Shown here: piece after piece, positions 58,937-64,000 of the stretch
Layout: each line of letters starts with the position of its first letter
How positions within the stretch are numbered: the first letter of the stretch is position 1
DNA from: Nocardia spumae
Lineage (GTDB): Bacteria; Actinomycetota; Actinomycetes; Mycobacteriales; Mycobacteriaceae
Direction of reading: 5' to 3'
DNA: 64,000 nt
Assembly (NCBI RefSeq): GCF_020733635.1
Contig: NZ_JAJFZL010000001.1
Span: 3,348,001 to 3,412,000 of the forward strand
Translations under genes and position numbers: made by a program
The notes under the pieces: generated by a model
Database searches by the model: none
Told to the model about the DNA's origin: nothing
Seen by the model: only the letters and a program-made list of their open reading frames with translations

Positions 58937-60080
58937 CACCGGCCCCTTCGGCCAGCGCGGCCACTTCGGCGGTCAGATCGATGCCGGCCGGGCACCACGC
59001 GATGCAGCGTCCGCAGCCGACGCACCCGGAGCTGCCGAACTGGTCGTACCAGGTGCTCAGCTTGTGGCTGAGCCACTGCCGGTACCGGCTCTCCCCGGAC
59101 CGCCGCACACTGCCGCCGTGCTGGTAGGAGAAGTCGAGTTCGAAGCACGATGACCAGTGCTCCCATCGTTCGGCGTGGTCTCCCTCGAGGTCGGTGACGT
59201 CCTCGGTGCTGGTGCAGAAGCAGGTGGGGCACACCATGGTGCAGTTGGCGCAGGTGAGGCAGCGACTCGCCACGTCCTGCCAATGCGGGGACTCGCTCGA
59301 GTCACGGATCAGGGACCGGAGGTCGAGGTCGGGCATCGATCGGCCCATCCGGCCCGCGGCCTCGGTGACGGCTTCTCGCGCCTGTGTGACATCCGCGGCG
59401 CTCGCCTGGTGGGTGCCGACCTCGGCGAGGACGCTCGCGCCGGCCTCGGTGCCGATATCGACCAGAAATCGGTGGCCGAGCCGGTCGATACGCTCGGTGA
59501 GGGCGAGGTCGTATCCGGCCGAGACACCGGGGCCGGTACCCATGGAGGCGCAGAAGCACACGCCCCCCGGTTCGATGCAGTTCGCGGCGACAACGAACAG
59601 ACCCTCGTGCCGCCGGTCGAACGAGGTATCGCCGTGTTCGCCGCCGAGGACTCGCTGAAGAATCGCGATCGAGGCGAGGTCGCAACCGCGGACGCCGAGA
59701 AATGCGTACCGGGCCGGGGCCTCCTCGATCGGAGCGGATTCCAGATCCGGAGTGATGTCGGCGATTTTGCGGCGGGGCGGGTGCAGGAACTGCTTCCACG
59801 ATCCGGGGCCGGCGGAATGCGAGAACACGGCGGCGTCTTCTCGGCGCACCAAGCGGTATCGTCCGGGCGCGGTCTGCACTCCCCACCCGTCGGGCAGCGC
59901 AGCACCGGTCTCGAGCTCGCCCAGCACCACCGCACCGTCACGCACCTGCGGGCCGATCACGTTATATCGGTGTGCGCGCAGGACCTCCACCAAGCGGTCG
60001 AGGCCCGCTCGGTCGATCACCGCCGCGTCACCGGGCATCATCGAACGACCTCGTTTCGGTCGGGGAGGAACATCCGACAT
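58923..60080 (-). CDS. hydB: hydrogenase beta subunit with two 4Fe-4S clusters
   Basis: The 385-residue protein has the dicluster motifs SRCLTCANCTMVCPTCFCTS and SSGCVGCGRCIAWCPAGIDL near its C-terminus, and the N-terminal HydB fold (YAFLGVRGCDLASIAILQRV). It links the small subunit and the flavin subunit. The ATG at 60080 is preferred because the DosR-like box is centred 40 bp upstream, as at the ATPase gene; ATG 60038 is the alternative. It is first in the operon. Confidence 0.9.
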   Translation of the reverse strand: MSDVPPRPKRGRSMMPGDAAVIDRAGLDRLVEVLRAHRYNVIGPQVRDGAVVLGELETGAALPDGWGVQTAPGRYRLVRREDAAVFSHSAGPGSWKQFLHPPRRKIADITPDLESAPIEEAPARYAFLGVRGCDLASIAILQRVLGGEHGDTSFDRRHEGLFVVAANCIEPGGVCFCASMGTGPGVSAGYDLALTERIDRLGHRFLVDIGTEAGASVLAEVGTHQASAADVTQAREAVTEAAGRMGRSMPDLDLRSLIRDSSESPHWQDVASRCLTCANCTMVCPTCFCTSTEDVTDLEGDHAERWEHWSSCFELDFSYQHGGSVRRSGESRYRQWLSHKLSTWYDQFGSSGCVGCGRCIAWCPAGIDLTAEVAALAEGAGDDQR

Positions 60081-60112
60081 CGAGTCTGCTCGGGGGTGGG
60101 CAGCGGCCGCGA

Positions 60113-60126
60113 GGGGCGAAAGTCCC
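60113..60126. promoter_or_regulatory. DosR-like box upstream of the hydrogenase operon
   Basis: GGGGCGAAAGTCCC (complement GGGACTTTCGCCCC) closely matches the mycobacterial DosR consensus GGGACTWWAGTCCC. It lies 33 bp before the hydB ATG and right after the GNAT stop at 60138. Confidence 0.75.
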
Positions 60127-60137
60127 GCTTTCGAACC

Positions 60138-60605
60138 TCACAAGTGCAGGATCACGTGAACGACGCCGTCTTCTCGTTGTGCGGCCATCGGGAGATCGAT
60201 ATCCATCAGTAACTCCATCATTTTCGAATTCGCCGCCATGATGTCGGCGGCGAATCGATCGATCCCGTGCCGGCGGGCGTCGGCGGCCAGGCGCGTGAGC
60301 AATGCGGTTCCGATGCCGGACTGCTGGTCTTCGTGGGCTACCGCCATGGCGACTTCGGCACAGTGGGTATCGGCCAGCACGACATAGTTCGCGACGCCGA
60401 TGAGCCGGTCGCCGAGAAATGCGCCCACCGCGTAATGTCGCGGGTCGTCGCTCGCGATCACGTCGGCCAGATGATCGAAGTTCTTCGGCCGCGGGCCGAA
60501 GAACCGGTAGTAGCCGTCGCGGTCGTCGAGAGCCGCGTGCAGATCGCGGATAGCGGCCTTGTCACGTGTGGTGAGCGTGCGATAGGTGATGTCGGAAAGA
60601 TCCAT
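60138..60605 (-). CDS. GNAT family N-acetyltransferase
   Basis: The 155-residue product begins MDLSDITYRTLTTRDKAAIR. The acetyl-CoA site is VAHEDQQSGIGTALLTRLAA. The DRDGYYRFFGPRPKNFDH segment resembles GNATs of the mycobacterial protein-lysine acetyltransferase group, which follow a cNMP domain in PatA. GGAG precedes the ATG at 60605. It lies 40 bp after the flavodoxin-like gene and is probably in the ATPase operon. Confidence 0.84.
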   Translation of the reverse strand: MDLSDITYRTLTTRDKAAIRDLHAALDDRDGYYRFFGPRPKNFDHLADVIASDDPRHYAVGAFLGDRLIGVANYVVLADTHCAEVAMAVAHEDQQSGIGTALLTRLAADARRHGIDRFAADIMAANSKMMELLMDIDLPMAAQREDGVVHVILHL

Positions 60606-60645
60606 CGTCATTCTCCGCAGTGCCGGTGGGCGTGGATCCGCGTCA

Positions 60646-61014
60646 TCAGCAACGGATGATCTGTGCAGCGATATCCGCTGCCCAGTCGGTGACGCGTTGT
60701 TCGTCCCGGAAGTCACCGGCGCGATTCTTGGCCATCGACGAGGCGATGAACCCGCGCGCATCAGGTGCGAGTCGACCGCCGAAGACGGTGGCGAATCGTT
60801 TGGTGAGGCGCCGCGCATCGCGATGCCGGCGACCCGGGTAGAGAGAACCGCCGATGACCACGGCCCCGTATTCATCGAGCGAGCGGATCTCGCGTGCGGG
60901 GCGCACCCGCGGGTCGAGTCCTGCTCGTCGCAGTGCCTCGGCTATCCATTGCGCGATCTCGGCCGTGCCACCGCGTGTGGAACCGAAGGCGATCAGTACC
61001 GGTTCGGGTGTCAT
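60646..61014 (-). CDS. flavodoxin-like protein
   Basis: The 122-residue product reads MTPEPVLIAFGSTRGGTAEI, the P-loop-like FMN site, then IAQWIAEALRRAGLDPRVRP and YGAVVIGGSLYPGRRHRDAR. It belongs to the flavodoxin/MioC/HemG branch and probably carries electrons or acts in heme oxidation. Its ATG overlaps the ATPase stop as ATGA. GGAG lies upstream. Confidence 0.86.
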   Translation of the reverse strand: MTPEPVLIAFGSTRGGTAEIAQWIAEALRRAGLDPRVRPAREIRSLDEYGAVVIGGSLYPGRRHRDARRLTKRFATVFGGRLAPDARGFIASSMAKNRAGDFRDEQRVTDWAADIAAQIIRC

Positions 61015-63737
61015 GGTGAGCTCCTCTCGTGGGCGCGTGTGCGCAGGTGACGTGCGGTCGAGATCGGTGATCGCCTGCCGCATGGTCGAGCCGAGCCGGT
61101 CGTGAAGCGGGCCGCCCGACGTTGCACTCGATGGCCGGGGGTGCGCGGGCGCTCGGCCGGCACGGGTGCGGGTACGCGGAAGAACCGGCGTTTGGCCGTT
61201 TCGGCCAGAGCGAGGTAGACGAGGACCAGAAGGGCGAGGGCGCCGAAGAACGCGATCGGCAACGGCGTGAACCCCAAACGGTTCGCGAGCGGGGTGAAGG
61301 GCAGTATGACGCCGGTGGTGGCGGCGACGAGAACGGCGGCGAGGACCCCGTTACTCGGGCGGCTACGGTAGAAGGGACTGCGCCGGGTGCGGATGACGAA
61401 CAGCACCAGCGTTTGAGTGCACAGGGATTCGACGAACCAGCCGGTCTGGAAGAGGGTTTCACCGGCATGGAAAACGGTCAGCATGAGCGCGAAGGTGGCG
61501 AAGTCGAATACCGAGCTGATCGGTCCGAAGACGAGCATGAATCGGCGGATGAGCCCGATATCCCAGCGTGCGGGGCGGGCGAGTTGCTCGGGGTCGACGG
61601 TGTCGGTCGGGATGGCGAGCTGACTGGTGTCGTAGAGCAGATTGTTGAGCAGGATCTGTGCGGGCAGCATGGGGAGGAACGGCAGAAACGCTGAGGCCCC
61701 CGCGGCGCTGAACATGTTGCCGAAGTTGCTGGAGGTGCCCATGAGCACGTATTTCATGGTGTTGGCGAAGATGCGCCGTCCGGCCATGACACCGTCGGCG
61801 AGCACCCGCAGGTCCTTTTCCAGCAGCACGATATCGGCGGCATCCTTGGCGACGTCGGTGGCCGAATCGACCGACACCCCGACATCGGCGGCGTGCAGGG
61901 CCAGCGCGTCGTTGACTCCGTCGCCGAGGAACGCCACATCGAGTCCGGTGTGACGCTGGGTGCGCACGATCCGTGCCTTCTGCTCGGGATCGACCCGCGC
62001 GAAAATAGTCGTGGTGGGGAGTTTTTCGGCGAGTTGCCGGTCGTCGAGCCGATCCAGGTCGGCTCCGGTCAGGGGCAGGCCCGCCTCGAGCCCGAGTTCG
62101 GTGCAGATGTGGGCGGCGACCGCGGGGTTGTCGCCGGTGATGACCTTGACGGAGATACCGAGGGTGGCCAGGCGCTGCAAGGCTTGGCGCGCCGAGGTTT
62201 TGGGCGGGTCCAGGAAGACGAGGAATCCGCTCAGTGTCAGGCCGGTCTCGACGTCGGCGGTCAGGTGGTCGTGGTGGGGTGCGGGACGGGTGGCGACCGC
62301 GACGATCCGGTGTCCGGCCGCGAATTCGTCATCGAGTGTGGCGCGGGCGGTGTCGGGAATCCTCGTGCAGCGTGCCAGCACCGCTTCCGGTGCACCTTTG
62401 GTGATGACCGTCGCGGTGCCGTCGGGCTGGTCGACGAGAACCGACACCAGCCGGCGCACGTGATCGAAAGGCAGAGTCGCTCGTCTGGAAAAGCGTTGCG
62501 CGCCAGGATGTGTGGCGCCACATGCCGTCCACAGGGCGGTGTCGAGCGAGTCCGCGCCGACTGGCCGGCCGTTCGTCATGGTGGCGTCGGTACAGGCCAG
62601 CCCCAGCGCCACCGGGTCAGCGCCCGGGGTGCCGTCCAACGCGAGCGACCGCAAGAATTCGATGCGCCCTTCGGTGAGGGTTCCGGTCTTATCGGTGAAC
62701 AGCACTTCCACATCACCGAGGTCTTCGATGCACACCATGCGTTTGACCAGGACCTTGCACCGGGCCAGTTGCCGTGACCCAGCGGCGAGACCGGTGGACA
62801 CGACAGCGGGCAACAGTTGCGGTGAGATGCCGACCGCGATCGCCAGCGAGAACAGCAACGCGTCGAGCACCGGCCGATGCAACGCGAGATTGACCGCGAA
62901 GATGCCGGTGGTGAGCGCCGCGGCCACCCAGACCAGCAGCATGGAGAACTTGCGCAGTCCGATCTGAAATTCGGTGTCGGGCTGTCGTTTTCCCAGTCCG
63001 AGGGCGATGCGCCCGAACGCGGTCGCGCCCGCCGTGGCCACCACGACCCCGCGCGCGTGACCAGCGCTGACGACGGTGCCCATCAGCGCGCAGCTGGACA
63101 GGTCCGCGACCGGGGTATCCGGTGGCACCGGTTCGACGGATTTCGTGACGCCGGCCGACTCGCCGGTCAGCACCGACTCGTCGCACTGCAGGCCGTTCGC
63201 CGACAGCAGCCGGACGTCCGCGGGTATCAGCTGCCCGGCCCGCAGTTCGACGATGTCGCCGGGGACGAGGTCGATCACATCGACCGAGACCGGTCGGCCG
63301 TCGCGGATCACGTCGGCGCCGTGTCGTATTCGCTCGTGCAGGGCCTCGGCCGCGCGTTCGGCGCGGAACTCGTTCACTGCCCCCAACCCCACCGATACGG
63401 CAAGAATGACACCGATGACCACCGCGTCGGAATGCTCACCGAGCAGGGACGACACCGCGGCGGTGACCGCGAGCAGCAACAGCAACGGTGAACGGAGCTG
63501 ACGCACCACCACGGTGACCAGCCGTACGCGATGAGTACGCACCGCGTTGGGCCCGATCCGTCGCCGTCGGCGCGCGGCCTCCGCCGCGGTGAGGCCCGTA
63601 TCCGTCGCGGACAGCCGCGTTGTGACCTGTACGGGAGTCAGGGCGGCCGCGGTGGTCGCGGGCAGGGATTCGGGCAGTGTGGTGGCGGCGGCGGTCGTGA
63701 CAGCTGCTGAGGGCGATCGCACCGCGGCACCGTTCAT
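61011..63737 (-). CDS. mgtA: P-type ATPase, MgtA-like Mg2+ importer (P3B type)
   Basis: The 908-residue protein has the phosphorylation motif LFTDKTGTLTEGRIEF (Asp349), the actuator TGES in DESVLTGESAGVTKS, and the ISPQLLPAVVSTGLAAGSRQ helix M4 motif. GDGVNDALALHAADVGVSVD and the C-terminal LLNNLLYDTSQLAIPTDTVD then FMLVFGPISSVFDFATF are specific to MgtA/MgtB ATPases. It imports Mg2+ or a similar cation. The ATG at 63737 is used because the DosR-like box is centred 43 bp before it; the frame to 63953 overlaps the HAD gene. Confidence 0.9.
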   Translation of the reverse strand: MNGAAVRSPSAAVTTAAATTLPESLPATTAAALTPVQVTTRLSATDTGLTAAEAARRRRRIGPNAVRTHRVRLVTVVVRQLRSPLLLLLAVTAAVSSLLGEHSDAVVIGVILAVSVGLGAVNEFRAERAAEALHERIRHGADVIRDGRPVSVDVIDLVPGDIVELRAGQLIPADVRLLSANGLQCDESVLTGESAGVTKSVEPVPPDTPVADLSSCALMGTVVSAGHARGVVVATAGATAFGRIALGLGKRQPDTEFQIGLRKFSMLLVWVAAALTTGIFAVNLALHRPVLDALLFSLAIAVGISPQLLPAVVSTGLAAGSRQLARCKVLVKRMVCIEDLGDVEVLFTDKTGTLTEGRIEFLRSLALDGTPGADPVALGLACTDATMTNGRPVGADSLDTALWTACGATHPGAQRFSRRATLPFDHVRRLVSVLVDQPDGTATVITKGAPEAVLARCTRIPDTARATLDDEFAAGHRIVAVATRPAPHHDHLTADVETGLTLSGFLVFLDPPKTSARQALQRLATLGISVKVITGDNPAVAAHICTELGLEAGLPLTGADLDRLDDRQLAEKLPTTTIFARVDPEQKARIVRTQRHTGLDVAFLGDGVNDALALHAADVGVSVDSATDVAKDAADIVLLEKDLRVLADGVMAGRRIFANTMKYVLMGTSSNFGNMFSAAGASAFLPFLPMLPAQILLNNLLYDTSQLAIPTDTVDPEQLARPARWDIGLIRRFMLVFGPISSVFDFATFALMLTVFHAGETLFQTGWFVESLCTQTLVLFVIRTRRSPFYRSRPSNGVLAAVLVAATTGVILPFTPLANRLGFTPLPIAFFGALALLVLVYLALAETAKRRFFRVPAPVPAERPRTPGHRVQRRAARFTTGSARPCGRRSPISTARHLRTRAHERSSP

Positions 63738-63773
63738 ACTGTCGATGGTTCCGGCGAGCGGCCGGTCCCACCA

Positions 63774-63787
63774 GGGACCAAAGCCCC
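63774..63787. promoter_or_regulatory. DosR-like box between the ATPase and HAD genes
   Basis: GGGACCAAAGCCCC resembles the DosR consensus GGGACTWWAGTCCC (complement GGGGCTTTGGTCCC). It lies 37 bp before the ATPase ATG and about 84 bp before the HAD start, so it can serve both directions. Confidence 0.65.
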
Positions 63788-63870
63788 TGCCGGAGTAGCA
63801 CCCCGTCACCGGCGCGGATGAGGACTTGTGGACCTTGCCGTGGCGGTGCGCAGCGGAGCAGGGTGGGGGG

Positions 63871-64000
63871 GTGGAGGCTGCGGAACCGGCGGGCCCGGTG
63901 ATCGATACCCGTCTTTTCGATGCCGTGGTGTTCGACATGGATGGTGTCGTCACCGATACGGCCTCGATTCACGCCGCCGCATGGACGCAGGTGTTCGATC
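63871..64000 (+). CDS. HAD-superfamily hydrolase, beta-phosphoglucomutase-like, 5' part only
   Basis: The open frame starts at GTG 63871 after GGTGGGGGG and runs off the right edge. Its 43 residues contain the HAD motif I VVFDMDGVVTDTASIHAAAW. This is the subfamily of beta-phosphoglucomutase and trehalose-linked HAD proteins. It is divergent from the ATPase and shares its DosR-like box. The rest lies outside the window. Confidence 0.8.
   Translation, partial: MEAAEPAGPVIDTRLFDAVVFDMDGVVTDTASIHAAAWTQVFD

Noticed and set aside
61011..63953. 980-residue ATPase with an N-terminal extension
   Set aside because: The extra 72 residues overlap the HAD gene and the DosR-like box and are not part of the MgtA family; the start at 63737 fits better.

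Overview
The window is high-GC actinobacterial DNA. It carries an antigen-85-type mycolyltransferase, a DesA3-type acyl desaturase, a SigL-like ECF factor, a SigF-family sigma factor, a PAS-ANTAR regulator, many TetR regulators and a group 3b [NiFe] hydrogenase with DosR-like boxes. This suggests a mycolic-acid-containing organism, most likely Nocardia or a close relative such as Rhodococcus or Mycobacterium. The genus is inferred from gene content. I recognised no rRNA, tRNA, CRISPR array, insertion sequence or phage gene.

Layout. 1-2.4 kb: an FAD aromatic hydroxylase cut by the left edge, divergent from a TetR gene. 2.5-6.3 kb: a minus-strand envelope operon (ECF sigma, LmbE/PIG-L deacetylase, Ag85-like esterase, GT1 glycosyltransferase), with an alcohol dehydrogenase remnant at its end. 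6.5-8.7 kb: a strong hairpin, a candidate cysteine-rich peptide, a frameshifted cupin pseudogene and a class 3 lipase. 9.2-10.8 kb: a MarR/quinone-oxidoreductase pair with three copies of one operator. 10.9-15.1 kb: a complete ABC importer. 16.2-25.4 kb: a catabolic block (two TetR regulators, two acyl-CoA synthetases, a VOC protein, an alpha/beta hydrolase, a SnoaL protein, a D-tartrate-dehydratase-like enolase, a ketopantoate-reductase-like enzyme). 25.5-31 kb: stress and regulatory genes, including an ArsR/SRPBCC/DUF899 operon with a perfect 16-bp inverted repeat. 31.5-38.1 kb: two convergent paralogous TetR genes, a desaturase, a membrane-protein gene with an in-frame stop, a PurN-like enzyme and a lone AlkB. 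38.5-42.8 kb: patatin, BVMO, SDR and a decayed gene, divergent from a TetR gene. 43-54 kb: scattered accessory genes (P450, a dead YefM-YoeB module, a TenA-like protein, a WhiB remnant, a MarR/hydrolase pair, hemerythrin, LysE, a secreted lipase, a methyltransferase, GtrA).

55-64 kb is the most coherent block. A tightly coupled hydrogenase operon (hydB, a cyclic-nucleotide-binding protein, hydG, hydD, hydA, maturation protease) reads on the minus strand. Just upstream lies a second minus-strand operon: an Mg2+-type P-ATPase, a flavodoxin-like protein and a GNAT acetyltransferase. A HAD hydrolase reads off the right edge. Palindromes resembling the mycobacterial DosR box lie about 40 bp before the first codon of each operon. 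This looks like a hypoxia/dormancy regulon. The DosRS genes themselves are not in the window.

Small-scale decay is common: at least eight remnants are visible (ADH, cupin, acyl-CoA synthetase, membrane protein, the gene after the SDR, YefM, YoeB, WhiB). Several regulators have their probable operator visible in the adjacent intergenic DNA.
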